DNA from: Mactra quadrangularis
Taxonomy: Eukaryota; Mollusca; Bivalvia; Venerida; Mactridae
Direction: 5' to 3'
DNA length: 64,000 bases
Assembly: GCA_025267735.1 (NCBI GenBank)
Contig: CM046297.1
Coordinates: 15,216,011-15,280,010, forward strand
Position numbers and translations under genes: made by a program. The notes under the pieces were generated by a model. That model made no database searches, was not told the origin of the DNA, and was given only the letters and a program-made list of their open reading frames with translations. Below are positions 34,961 to 45,642 of the stretch, piece after piece. Within the stretch, counting starts at the first letter, position 1. Each line of letters opens with the position of its first letter.

Positions 34961-35344
34961 CAAAAATCAAGACAAACAAAAATGCAGAACATCACCTTTA
35001 GAGACTAGAAATAGACAAAGAAAGAAGCAGAACAGCATCTTTAAAGACTTGAAATATATAACCCCACTTAAATAGGAGACTCCTACATACATTTACAGAA
35101 ATACTACACTCATATTACAGCAGATTCATAAAATATTCAAACCCACTTAAAACATCCGACATAACTTCAACATAAAGAAAACACCAAATTTCTCATTATA
35201 GCTTGAGTATCAAAGCATTTTCTGCAATCTTTCATAACAAAAAACAACATATGAAACAACATTGCATGTAAAAAATCACCAGGGGGAGAAACATTGAATA
35301 CTGTGCAACCATGCAAACATTTGATTTTCAAACAACAATTATGA

Positions 35345-36285
35345 AACAACCGTCAACTTCTATCTGTGGCAATATCAAACAACTGCTATCTCTGAATAAC
35401 AGCTATCACTCAACAACAGTCACATCTACAAAACAGTCACTTTTAAATATCAACCAACTTCCAACAACAGGTACATTCAACAGCAGTCTTCTTAAAAACA
35501 ACAGTCATCTCTCAACAATAGCTACCTCTGAACAACAGCAACCTCTAAACAACAGCAACCTCTGAACAACAGCTACCTCTTAACAACAGTCACCTCTTAA
35601 CAACAGCAACCTCTTAACAAAGTCATCACTCAACAACAGTCACCTCTTAACAACAGCAACCTCTTAACAACAGCAACACATTCAACAACAGCAACCTCTC
35701 AAGAACAGCAACCTCTCAAGAACAGCAACCTCTCAACAATAGCAGCCTTTCAACAACAGCAACCTCTCAACAACAGCAACCTCTCAACAACAGCAACCTC
35801 TCGACAACAGCAACACATTCAACAACAGCAACCTCTCAACAACAGCAACCTCTCAACAACAGCAACACATTCAACAACAGCAACCTCTCAACAACAGCAA
35901 CCTCTCGACAACAGCAACACATTCAACAACAGCAACCTCTCAACAACAGCAACCTCTCAACAACAGCAACCTCTCAACAACAGCAACACATTCAACAACA
36001 GCAACCTCTCAACAACAGCAACCTCTGAACAACAACAACCTCTTAACAACAGCAACCTCTCAATAACTGCATTCTCTCAACAACAGTCACCTCTCAACAA
36101 CAGCCACCACTCAACAACAGCTACCTCTAAACAACAGCCACCACTCAACAAGTTACCTCTCAACAAAAGTCACCTCTCAACAACTGTCACCTATCAACAA
36201 CAGTCACCACCCAACAACAGCAACCTCTCCACAACAGACACCTCTCAACAACAGTCACCTCTCAACAACAAGTGTCTTTTAACAT
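35345..36285. repeat. ~17-bp CAACAACAG satellite, >50 units
   Basis: The unit is CAACCTCTCAACAACAG, with AACACATTCAACAACAG and CACCTCT variants. The centre (about 35,690-36,010) shows a higher-order period of three to four units. The plus strand is free of G-runs and strongly purine/C skewed. Confidence 0.95.
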
Positions 36286-37939
36286 CAAATGTTAAGAGGT
36301 TAATGGAATGAAATCAATATCATTCAATTGATATCCTATCAAATTGATGCAAAACCATGCTCTTAAATGACATTAATTTTAAACATTTAATCGCATGACA
36401 TTGTATCTTTTTAGCATTGAGTCAAACTTTGTACATGTACAATCAAACAAGGGAGAAGAATTTACCATACACTATAGGTCATACTGTCTCAAACAGATCC
36501 TCATCTCATCTTCCTTCACATAGATAATCTTTCCACCCACACAATCAAGGGGAGTTAAACCTTGTAAACCTAATGCATACATAAACCAGTATTAGATTAT
36601 AAGGGCACGCCTTATTTTAATCACATATGAAAGAAGTGTTACAATAACCTCCAAAACTTTGATGTATAACAAAGTGAGTCATGTACTGTATAATTTATGC
36701 TAATACAATGTCAAGTTACATGGCTCATTTTACCATCAAGATTTTAGCGTCAATTTTTTTTAATACAAAAAACTGAGTTTCGTAACCAGACAAAAAGACA
36801 GCACAACCCTAGTCTTCTTCTTAAAGAGTTAAGCTTTTCACCAGGGTCTGTCTGCTTCTAAGGATGCATTATTGTGCAGACCACGGCTAGAACCCTAACT
36901 AAAAGAGTTAAGTGTCTACATGTAGTTCCAGACTCATTTGAAAGAAATTCTTACACTAATGGTCTTCACTGCAGTGATAAATACCCTTATCATTTTACAC
37001 CCAGGCTTGGGACTAGCTTAAATTGGACTCAGCGCAAAACTATATCATACCTTTCTTTATAAACATTCAGTTATACTAGTTTTGTACATGTTCTGACAAA
37101 TGAATTAAGGCTTAAGACTTTTACTTAAAAATTAAAAATTTAAGGTGCCTAGGTCCATTGAGACCATCAATTTTGTTGGATCTAATAGCAGAACTTATGT
37201 CTCACACAGAACACACAGCTAATATGGTTGACCACTCATTTAGTTTTTTTGTTGTTTTTTTTCCATACATTTCAGTACTATTTTAATCAATCCTGTTGTA
37301 TTATTTAAAACTAATTGAGTATTTAAATCAGCAGGGTTAATTTAAGTCCAAGACATATAAATGCAAACTTTCAGGTAACATTAACAATGATGTCAAGAAT
37401 CAGATATTAAACCAAACCAAAAGTGAGCTCATACTTTGTACAAAGGTATAATTTTTTCATGACTGACTGTTAAAGGAACATTTAAACTTTTACAGCAAAA
37501 AAAATAAATTCTTTTGTTACATAACAAAGTATCTATAAGTAAAACAATGCTCCTATCACATTACAGTGTCTCTTGCATTTGTTATAATTGTGCTAAGTCA
37601 TTGTAATCTATATTACTCAGATGCTTTTAAAACATCAACAGTTTAAAATTCAATTTGTAATCTGTATCACTCAGAAGCCTTAAAAAATGTCAACATTTTA
37701 ACTTCACATATTCTTATCTTACACAGTGTAAGTTTATCAAGTAATATAAATATGTTTTACTTTTTTGTATACTTAGTTTTTAAATCCAATCTTTATGCTT
37801 TTTATCAACACTTTTAAAATGGCTGACTCAGCCAAAAAGTTTTTTCCTGGTCTTCTTTCTCCCAGTACTGGTTCACCTTTTAATCAGGGCCGGGTGGGCA
37901 ATATCTCCCAGTACTGAATGCATATCTATAGCACATTAT

Positions 37940-38305
37940 GTATGGCCTACTGCCAATCTGATTTAAAATTTCGTTACAAGGGTCACTTTCAGATGACCTT
38001 TTCTTATTATAATATTCATGATGCAAGCATTGTTTGGGAACTTGTTAACAACATGTACATCATGCAAGTTGAAACAAGCCGTCCAATCACAGCCTATGAT
38101 TTACACCACCATAAAATTAGCTCGCAAACATTGGTCTAAAAATAGAAGTTACAAAATCAAGATGCTATAAATAGTGTTTTGTCTAGATGAAAGCTACACA
38201 ATGATTAGTCTACACTAATGTCATCATGACATGACCCCCGGAGCGACCAAATAAGATCCTATAGGACAACAGTCTATAGCATAATCTGTTTACTAAGACT
38301 AACCT
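37940..38305 (+). repeat. Dispersed repeat R3, copy C
   Basis: Inverted relative to copies A and B. It keeps CAGATGACCTTTTCTTATTATAATATTCATGA, GTCCAATCACAGCCT, CTCGCAAACATTGGTCTAAAAATAGAA and GATCCTATAGGACAACAGTC. A 73-codon frame inside is not coding by comparison with the other copies. Confidence 0.85.
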
Positions 38306-38334
38306 GCCGTTAAAGAGACTTGGTAGAGACATGA

Positions 38335-38570
38335 AAAATGAGGAATATAAAACCAAGGGACATAACTCTGACATTCCTCAGTAGATTGGCCTGATTGTCA
38401 AACCTATTTGAGCTATTTTAGGGACAAGATATGGTTAATATCAAGGGACATAACTCTAGTATTCTTTAGAAGATTGGCATGATAGTGAAACCTATTCAAA
38501 CTATCTTAATAACATTGATTCTGACTAAGTTTGATAAAAATCAGATGAAAACTGTTAGACTGAGACAGCA
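38335..38570. repeat. Two-unit tandem repeat (~80 bp)
   Basis: AnCAAGGGACATAACTCT..CATTC..AGnAGATTGGC.TGAT.GT.AAACCTATT occurs twice (38351 and 38437). Confidence 0.75.
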
Positions 38571-39726
38571 AATATCACAGAAACCAAAGCACCAAGCAAC
38601 AACCACATGATAATTAAAAACCAAAAAAAAGCAGATAAAAAGGATTACAATCAAAAGTTCATTTGTAAAATCTTTGGGTACTTACTGGTACCAATGTAAT
38701 ACTTCTTAGATAAAAAAAAGTAGTGAGACTCTTTGTTATTCAACATCTAAAATTATAGATAGTGACAACATGTCTATTCACAGATTAATCATAACATTAT
38801 AACAATTTAAAATTGTCCACAGAAATTCTATGTACTTCATCATATTTGAATTTTTCTATACACAAAAAATGTTCGGTAAATTATTACATCACATTTAATT
38901 TACTTCAAGATTTCAATCTCTATAATTAAAGTATCTAGATTTAATGTAATGTAAACCATGCGGGACCTCAGATGTTACATATCTGGAACAAAATATACCA
39001 CATATTATTTAATTTATTAAGGAAGAAATTCAAGATTTACTTCCCTTAAAACAAATTTTATTCTTATGCAATAATTATAGAATTTTAAGTAGAGACCCGA
39101 ACAAATACAAATTTTTCATTCATATATTAGTTTTTGATATTCAAATATATTTGGTTATAATAAAGTTAATAAAGTTCAAAATGTATTCCAAAATTTGTCC
39201 CTGCCTAATATTCTTATACTTGGATCAAAATTTGTTTATCAAAATACAAAGTTACTAGGGTTTACACTGAATAACCAATATCCAAAATTTGAATATTTTT
39301 CTGGCTCTTATTTAAAGAGATTTGCTGACTAACTACTTTATTTTTAAAAGGAAGACATTTTGGAGACAAGCTCAAATCGGGGAAAGTTGGTGGCATAAAA
39401 ATTATTTATTCAAAATAAAAGGTGTGAAATTAGGTCATGAATATTAATAATGCTAATTGCAATTTGAAGCTCATATCTATGAATTTTTTAATTATACTTA
39501 ATATGCAAATAATTTTTGACATTATATTACTATTTCAGATTTTGTGCATTTAATAATTTACAGTATATGACTCACACCAGTTGAATTTATAACAGCTATT
39601 TGACATAAGTACATTTAGTTCATACAATAGAGTACCAGTATCTGTTTCTGAATAATTATAACAGTATATTTAACTTTCATTCAACTGTAAGTGGTGCATA
39701 CATCAGCCCAGCTGATTTCAATGCTG

Positions 39727-39975
39727 TTTTTATTTGTTTGGTTTGCTTTGGTTTTACAGCGCACCTACACAGAAAGGTCATATCGCGCCGATAGCAATTA
39801 ATGACACTATTAATTCAATTAATATTAATGATTTTAAGTCCTATATTTTATTATATACATTTAATTCCTTCAAAAAGTTAAGTATCGCATATGATGGTAC
39901 TGACTCAAAAAGTGAGTTAACCTTAAAATGTTTGTCATGGAAGTATCTAAGATCCTGACAGTCAAGGAGAACGTG
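39727..39975 (-). mobile_element. Retroposed SINE-like element with 14-bp duplication
   Basis: Flanked by TGATTTCAATGCTG at 39713-39726 and 39976-39989. On minus it ends GACCTTTCTGTGTAGGTGCG, CTGTAAAACCAAAGC and an A/C-rich tail, shared with 32490 and 48955. No tRNA-like head is visible in the 249 bp. Confidence 0.85.
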
Positions 39976-40076
39976 TGATTTCAATGCTGGAAATCTGTTG
40001 CCAATATCCCTGTACATAAATATAGGAATCTATTTTTCACAAATGTGAGCACTAAAGTGCTGTAGTGAGTATTTAA

Positions 40077-40398
40077 TTTGTTTTGTTTGTTTGTTTTTGT
40101 TGGGTTTAACGCAGAGCAACACAATGTTTAGGTCATATAACAGCAGCCAGTCAACCTACTCACTCCTCCTGGAAAGGCTAAATCTCCGGATTTAGCTGTT
40201 AACCAACTACTAAGCGCATACTTTCGTCAGTGACTGACAACTGCCCTACATAATTAAAAATCATTGGTAGGAGGGAGAATGGCCATAGAAATAATTTCAT
40301 GACCAAGCTCCATGAAAGTATGCTCCGCCCAGGAATCAAACCCACCACCCCTCGATCAGTAGACTTGTGTGCTACCATCTGAGCTAGCCAGGCGACTC
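40077..40398 (-). mobile_element. SINE-B, full length with 12-bp duplication
   Basis: Flanked by GTGAGTATTTAA (40065-40076 and 40399-40410). On minus: tRNA-like head with box A TAGCTCAGATGGTAGCAC and box B GGTTTGATTCC; central domain GGCAGTTGTCAGTCACTGACG; palindromic AAATCCGGAGATTT; tail TGCGTTAAACCCAACAAAAAC plus (CAAA)n. It is the best SINE-B reference in the window. Confidence 0.92.
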
Positions 40399-40569
40399 GT
40401 GAGTATTTAAATCAGTGTGGTATATATATATATGCCACCAACAGTTGAATAAAATTTAACAATAAAATTGCCTATATTGACTACATAGGTATAAGAACTT
40501 TCATTTTCATTACAAAATAAACTTGTAAGCTTTTCCTTTAACCTAATTTATTATATCTTCCTTGTAAAA

Positions 40570-40757
40570 CAAGTTCTTACAACTTTGATTTGCGTGTCCT
40601 CTTTCTGGTCTACTGGTAAAGAGCTAGTAGGATAAAGTTTCTTGCTAAATGAAACAACAGGGTAGGTTTTGGTTGGGATTCGAACCAATGCAAAGCTGAC
40701 AATCCAATGATACGATTACAAGTCCAAAAATGTAATGCCCTGGCCACACCCATTTCT
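40570..40757 (-). repeat. SINE-C copy (minus)
   Basis: On minus it starts AAATGGGTGTGGCC with box B GGTTCGAATCCCAACC. It continues AACAACAGGGTA-like (inverse) and GCAAGAAACTTTATCCTAC-TAGC, and ends in AAAGTTGTAAGAAC. It shares this body with 40917-41115 and 49010-49196. Confidence 0.75.
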
Positions 40758-40916
40758 TATAAGCTTGCATTTTTGCTCAATAACCTTTCCTCCATAACCA
40801 TTTGTTTAAGCTAAAGTAGTTTTTATGACTAAATCTTCCCATTAAAGCCACAGATAAAAACAATGACATTTATATTAGATGTATAAAGTATGGCTGTCAT
40901 AAACAATACTTTAAAA

Positions 40917-41115
40917 GAAATGGGCGTGGTCCTATATTTACAATATTGGACTGGTAATCATTGGATAGCCAGCTCAGAGCTATTTTAACTCTATCCAAAG
41001 CCCCTCTCACTGTTACCATAAGCAAGAAACTATATCCTACCAGCTCAATACTGGGGGACCTGGAAGAGAATTTGAGAGATTAATCTAAGTTGTAAAACTT
41101 TATTTCACAATCAAG
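40917..41115 (+). repeat. SINE-C copy (plus), head-to-head with the previous
   Basis: Starts AAATGGGCGTGGTCC, keeps GACTGGTAATCATTGGATAGC, GCAAGAAACTATATCCTACC-AGCTC and GTTGTAAAACTTTATTTCAC. With 40570-40757 it forms a ~190-bp-arm inverted repeat across a 160-bp gap. Confidence 0.75.
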
Positions 41116-41255
41116 CTAAAATATAGTGATTGCCTTAAACCAACAAGCCAAAAGCCTATGACCAGTAAAAATTGATTAGGGCTTGTGAAAATTACTGATT
41201 TTCTATAATCATGCTAGTTGACAATTTTAAGCCTATAAATTTCAAACCCAATTAA

Positions 41256-41635
41256 CCCTTAACCGCTCAATCCCACATTTTTACGTGTCTAGAATCCCCC
41301 CTCCAAAATTGCCGCCACAGCCTAGAAAATGGTGCTTTTTAACCATAGATATTGAATTTCACTGAAGGATAGTTGTCCCAAAAAAATGAACTTTTTTTTG
41401 CGTGCCTCCCCCATTAAAAGATGTCTCAGGGGGGTTCCAAAGGGGGATGTGGAAAAAGAGAGAAAATTGCATTTTTTGCCGTTTTTGTTCCGCCCCAGCA
41501 TGGCCATGGTAACTGGGATTGGGGCTGAACTTGTATTTTCTGAAAGACATTCACCCAGGAAACATCTTGAAATAGCCCTAGCGTGTAATGGTGAAAAAAT
41601 TGCTACTTTTCACAAATGTTGCAACCAGTAAAGGG
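41256..41635. mobile_element. 380-bp piggyBac-like MITE
   Basis: TTAA flanks both ends (41252-41255, 41636-41639). The termini are CCCTTAAC / GTAAAGGG. The TTAA target and CCC-start TIR are piggyBac hallmarks. It contains no transposase. Three overlapping open frames of 61-81 codons inside are not supported. The surrounding ~110-bp sequence (GGGCTTGT.AAAAnTAACTnATTT...GCTAGTTGA) is itself repeated at 41185 and 41707. Confidence 0.8.
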
Positions 41636-42001
41636 TTAATAAGGCTAATGCTTGAGAAAATTTAAAACAATTATTGTAAGAGTATAAACAAAACAATGCT
41701 TTAGAACAAGGGCTTGTAAAAATAACTAATTTCCTGTAATCGGGCTAGTTGATATCTGGCTAGTGATTGAGAAATTTAAAACAATGACTGTATGAGTATA
41801 AATTAAACAATTCTTTAGAAGGAGATAACTATGACCTTAAATGATAACCGTAACCTTATATATCATTCTGAAGAGTCTTCAGAATGTCAACACTTTATAC
41901 ACACAATAATACTTCAAGTTTTATACCCTATATCAAACACCCCTCCTCTAATAAACACCCCATTTTCCCTTTACTTTTAAAAAAAATGTCTTACCGTTAT
42001 G

Positions 42002-42241
42002 CAGGGCTCAACTTTAACTTTTGAAAGGGGTTGCGAAAAAAGGATGACTTACAATAAAGTTTACTGGCTGGAACCAAATGTTTACTAGTCCTAACAAAAT
42101 GGTATTCAAAGTAAAATTTGAGGGCTATGAATGTTATATATAATTGGTTGGCAAATCAGGCAACTTACAGCAAGAACTTGTTGCCCAAACCCAAAGTTAG
42201 GTCATCACAGGCAATTAGATGACCATCGATGTTGAGCCATG
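42002..42241. mobile_element. 240-bp hAT-like element (CAGGGCTCAAC) related to R5
   Basis: CAGGGCTCAACTTTAAC at the left and GTTGAGCCATG at the right are inverses. The right half (CTTGTTGCCCAAACCC, CAGGCAATTAGATGACC) matches repeat R5, which identifies R5 copies as decayed members of this family. Confidence 0.7.
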
Positions 42242-43319
42242 CTTACAACTTAGATACTTCATTGGCATGTTATTTTAACATTTTCTGATACACTTAAAAA
42301 CGCCCCCCCCCCCAGCATTGGAAAATGTAACACCCCAGGGGTGCATTTATTAGAAACTATATATATCTAATGAACTTGAGTTAACTTTTGTCCTGGCAAT
42401 AAAACATACTATGATAACCTAATATAGAAAATATGTCATAAAATTAAGCTGTGCTGATAAAAAAGGGCAGTCTTGACCGTTTTTCTTTTATAAGTAGGGA
42501 TGGTCTAATTATAGGTGAACTAAAATGGTACGGCCCACAATTAGAGAGCTGCTATAAATACCAGAAAATTGAGTCAAGATTGAAAAAAATCCATTTCCCA
42601 AAACAATGACATCAATGAAACTTAAGTGTTCAACCGCATGAAATTTTTGAATTTTTTATTTCAGCCCCTTTTTTCTTCTATTTACATGTAGCAACTAAAT
42701 GGGTTCCTTAACTCCTGAATTTTAGGACCAGTATAATAGACTGATGGAGCATGGTTTTACTATTTATTTTGTAAAACTGCATGATATTTTGATTTTTTTC
42801 TTATAAATTTCTTATATTTTGAATTGCATTTAAAGCTAATTACGCCAACATCATTATATTTTGATTACATTCTTAATACAAGGAGTGAAATATTGGTTAT
42901 CTGAATTTAATTGTTTTTTATCAACTCTTCTTTGATTTAAGCAAAACCCTTCTGCTGTATTACTGCTTAATAAGATTTTACTTGCAATTTGTCAAACTCA
43001 TTTTCCTCCTACAAAAAGAAGTAAAATTTTGTTGCATAATATCAGACTTGAAAATTTTCACATAAATCCTGAAATGTTCAACCATTATGTAGCCATTATG
43101 AATGTGATTACATCTGTCCAATTTTGTAATCCCCAGAGGGGCATCAGATACAATTTGAAATTGTAAACCAACTATCAAGGAGGAAATTTCCTGTGATGAA
43201 GGTCAGACAGATGATTGCACAGATCATAAAATTGCTGATCAAATGATACAATAATTGATGAATCTTTTAAGATTTTTACAAAATATTCTGTAGACTTGTT
43301 CCCTGCTTCAGAACCTTAC

Positions 43320-43374
43320 CTTTCATGCTTGGCTTTCTTTTGTCCATCAGAAACACCATTCTCTTTAGCTTTGC
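43320..43374 (-). CDS. ITPRID2: ITPRID2-like, 55-nt basic exon
   Basis: Acceptor ATATATTTCAG (43375-43376), donor GAAAG|GTAAGG (43318-43319). It enters in phase 1 (G from the large exon plus GC gives Gly) and leaves in phase 2. It encodes KAKENGVSDGQKKAKHE, a lysine-rich linker between the large acidic exon and the next acidic exon. No other frame of this exon joins both neighbours. A TIR element starts ~45 bp upstream of the acceptor. The linker has no recognisable motif beyond clustered Lys. Confidence 0.75.
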
Positions 43375-43419
43375 CTGAAATATATATATCCATACAACTT
43401 AACCATTGAACATAGCAAG

Positions 43420-43747
43420 GGTGGATCTAGAATTTCTTTCTAGGCGAGTCAATCAAACATAGCATATTCAGTCATTTTTCAACTTTTTCATCAAAAATTT
43501 CTTAGTGCAAGCATGGAGTCCTTGATCTCCCCTACTGGATATTGAAGTTCAATTTTTGTACATAATTGAGTTGAAAGACTTTAAATTCAACCTCAAAAGT
43601 GGAGCCGATACAAAAGTGATAGCTAAAGCTCTTCTGACATTTTCTTTGAAAAATTGAACTAAAATACTAGAAGTCTATGGTGAATAAAAAGTTCCTGAAC
43701 ATGTATGACCCCAAATCCCCTTTCTGACCAAAAATTTTGATCCACTC
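43420..43747. mobile_element. ~328-bp TIR element
   Basis: GGGTGGATCTAGAATTTC at the left and AAAATTTTGATCCACTCC at the right are imperfect inverses, resembling CAGGGGCGGATCnAG-type hAT MITEs such as 58158-58357. The left nucleotides have decayed. Confidence 0.55.
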
Positions 43748-44039
43748 CATGATTTTAATCAATAATGCATCTTCAAACAACAAAACAAATTTATGACTGA
43801 ATGTTTATAGCATAAGACTGGCTGTCTCTAAATAGCATCATTGAGAATGGCTAGTATTGTACAAGACATTATGCACCTAAATGTTCCCTAGAGCAACAAA
43901 TACAATCTTGATTTCTTCCAAACAAGAAAATAAGAAATATAACTGAATTTATGGTTAATAGTAAAACATGAAACAAGTTTTACATGCTTATTGATATTAT
44001 TACACCATCATCATTACCATCATTATTATGACCACCATC

Positions 44040-45410
44040 CAGGGTTGGCAAAAAGCCGGACAATATGAGTATTGTCCGGGCCAGCGGTCAATACTGGTTT
44101 TAACCGGACAAAAGTGGTCAATACTGGTCAATACTGGACAATTGATTTTTACAACATAATTTTATAATCTGTACATTTTATGACTTATATTATTAGATGT
44201 TGTTCTTATTTAAACTCTTATAACATCGGAAGTCTTAAAACAAATGAATAAACATAATTAAAGACAATAAAGCTAAAATCATATTTCATATTTTATTGTA
44301 CATGGAATTTCCATATATAATTTAGTTATTGGTCAATACTGGTCATTACTGTTTATAAGGTATTTTGATTTTGAAACATATCTGGTCATATCTGGCATAT
44401 CATGACATAAATAATTGGTTACAAACTTGTTAATAAAGTAATTGTGACATATTGAGTGACTTTCACACCTAACCTCATGGTCCTCGTCCCTCAATTTAGG
44501 GTCCCCTCAGTAGTGGTAGTAAACAATGACCACTGTCCCTTTCAGAAAAGGGAGGGACCCTTAATTCACACCTAAAACTGAACCTGTCATACTATTAATA
44601 TAACAATTGTATTCTTGACATATGCCATGGAATAATACACAACTTGAGTAGTTTTCCTTGAAGTGTATTTAAATGAAATACAAGTTCAACTAATTCATTA
44701 ATTCAAATTGAAAGTACGCTTGAACATTTGATAAAACCTTTTATAAAATCAATATGAAACCTAAGGATCCTATATGGAATTTCTACAAAGTTATTGAAGA
44801 TGGGAAGAACATAAAGGCTACATGTAAAGACTGTGGCACTGATGTTAGTTCAAAGGTCTCAAGACTAAAAATACACGGAGAGAAATGTACAAAGTCAACA
44901 AGAGAACTTGAAAAAAGAACAGAAGAAATAATTGAAAATAATGATTTGTATCAATTCTACCTAATTATTCAGTAATAAAATAATGATAATAATACAATAA
45001 AATAGTAACTAGCTGTTTGTGACATATAAGAAGACTTCTTTGATTGAAAATCATGTTAAGAATTATCATTGATGCGAATAATTCAGTTCAATTTTCGTTA
45101 GACCACATTAATATTGACCAGTAATGACCATTTAAAACTTTGATGATGTCAATAACCTCTTTCAGTAAATAGGATTAAATTACAATAAATTGCAGTGCTT
45201 AAAAAAATAAAAAAATGTATATAAGAACAAATATGACATAAAGCAATCATTTTTTAAATCTAAAAGTTTATTAAACTTAACACATTTTATTTGTCCACCA
45301 ATCGACCAGTATTGACCAGTATTGACCACTTCAGGAGTATTGTCCGGGGCCGTTTTTACCGGTAAAAACCAGCGGTAAAAACCGGGGGCGGTTTTTACCG
45401 GCCAACCCTG
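44040..45410 (+). mobile_element. 1,371-bp hAT-family transposon, internally deleted
   Basis: The ends CAGGGTTGGC / GCCAACCCTG are perfect 10-bp inverses, extended by GCCGG/CCGGC. The subterminal regions carry repeated TGGTCAATACTGG at the left and the inverse ACCAGTATTGACC at the right, typical of transposase-binding subterminal repeats. It encodes only a BED zinc-finger ORF (44754-44975). The RNase-H-like catalytic and dimerisation regions of a hAT transposase are absent, so it cannot be autonomous. The flanks are ATC-rich and an 8-bp duplication cannot be read unambiguously. Confidence 0.88.
44754..44975 (+). CDS. BED-type zinc-finger ORF, 73 aa, from a hAT transposase
   Basis: A complete ORF from ATG to TAA inside the hAT element. 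Residues fit a BED finger: W8 and F10 aromatic positions, C24-x2-C27, H41-x3-C45, with VSRLKIHG before the second metal pair. BED fingers bind DNA at the N-terminus of hAT transposases. Here the protein stops 28 residues after the last Cys, following a charged helix (STRELEKRTEEIIE). Either the transposase body was deleted and the ORF ended by chance, or the element encodes a finger-only peptide. The intact finger and short clean ORF are notable, but I see no evidence of expression. It is antisense to the host gene. Confidence 0.7.
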   Translation: MKPKDPIWNFYKVIEDGKNIKATCKDCGTDVSSKVSRLKIHGEKCTKSTRELEKRTEEIIENNDLYQFYLIIQ

Positions 45411-45560
45411 CTGGCACCATCTTCACTATCATCATTAGAATTATGATCATCATCATCATCACAATCATTATTTCTAGACACTCCTATCATTATCATCACC
45501 ACCACCATCATCACCATCATTATTTTGACATCACCATCATCATTATCAACATCACCTCAT
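45411..45560. repeat. ATC/CAC trinucleotide tract
   Basis: Imperfect (ATC)n/(ACC)n, continuous in character with 43995-44040 on the other side of the hAT element. The element therefore landed within a pre-existing ATC tract. Confidence 0.8.
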
Positions 45561-45642
45561 CACCAAAATCAGCATCATCAATATTTTTTAACAAACAACA
45601 TTTCCTATATAATTATTACTAATACATTTAAAGAAATCTTAC

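Larger units (their letters stand above)
39668..40462. mobile_element. MITE-A copy carrying two SINE insertions
   Basis: Left arm TTTCATTCAACTGTAAGTGGTGCATACA (39676), right arm GTGAGTATTTAAATCAGTG ... CAGTTGAATAAAATTTAAC. The interior holds a retroposon with a 14-bp duplication (39727-39975) and a SINE-B with a 12-bp duplication (40077-40398). Removing both leaves a MITE-A of ordinary size. Confidence 0.85.
19641..43319 (-). other. 23.7-kb intron, phase 2
   Basis: Donor GAAAG|GTAAGG (43319), acceptor TATTTTCAG (19641). It contains most of the repeats in the window (listed individually). I see nothing beyond AT-rich unique sequence in 20200-20890, 23700-24680, 28030-28920, 31000-32480, 32570-33660, 36290-37310, 37350-37900, 38580-39660 and 42245-43310, apart from minor palindromes and a solo MITE-A end at 37317-37345. 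I noted no additional exon that preserves frame. Confidence 0.8.
43375..45642 (-). other. Intron, 2.27 kb, phase 1
   Basis: Donor AAAGGAG|GTAAGATT (45642). It is almost entirely occupied by a TIR element (43420-43747), an ATC-type tract and the hAT element (44040-45410). 43750-43990 is unassigned. Confidence 0.85.

Noticed and set aside
38686..38704. 19-nt minus-strand microexon with good acceptor (TTTATCTAAG) and GTAAGTA donor
   Set aside because: Its length would shift the frame between exons 43320-43374 and 19567-19640, which already join perfectly.
40077..40398. tRNA gene on the minus strand (box A and B present)
   Set aside because: There is no acceptor or anticodon pairing. The sequence continues into a SINE body and tail and has a 12-bp target duplication. 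The same reasoning applies to 18478, 19175, 22998, 53050 and 59535.
41322..41631. Three overlapping 61-81-codon frames
   Set aside because: They are inside a piggyBac-like MITE, on both strands, with no recognisable motif.
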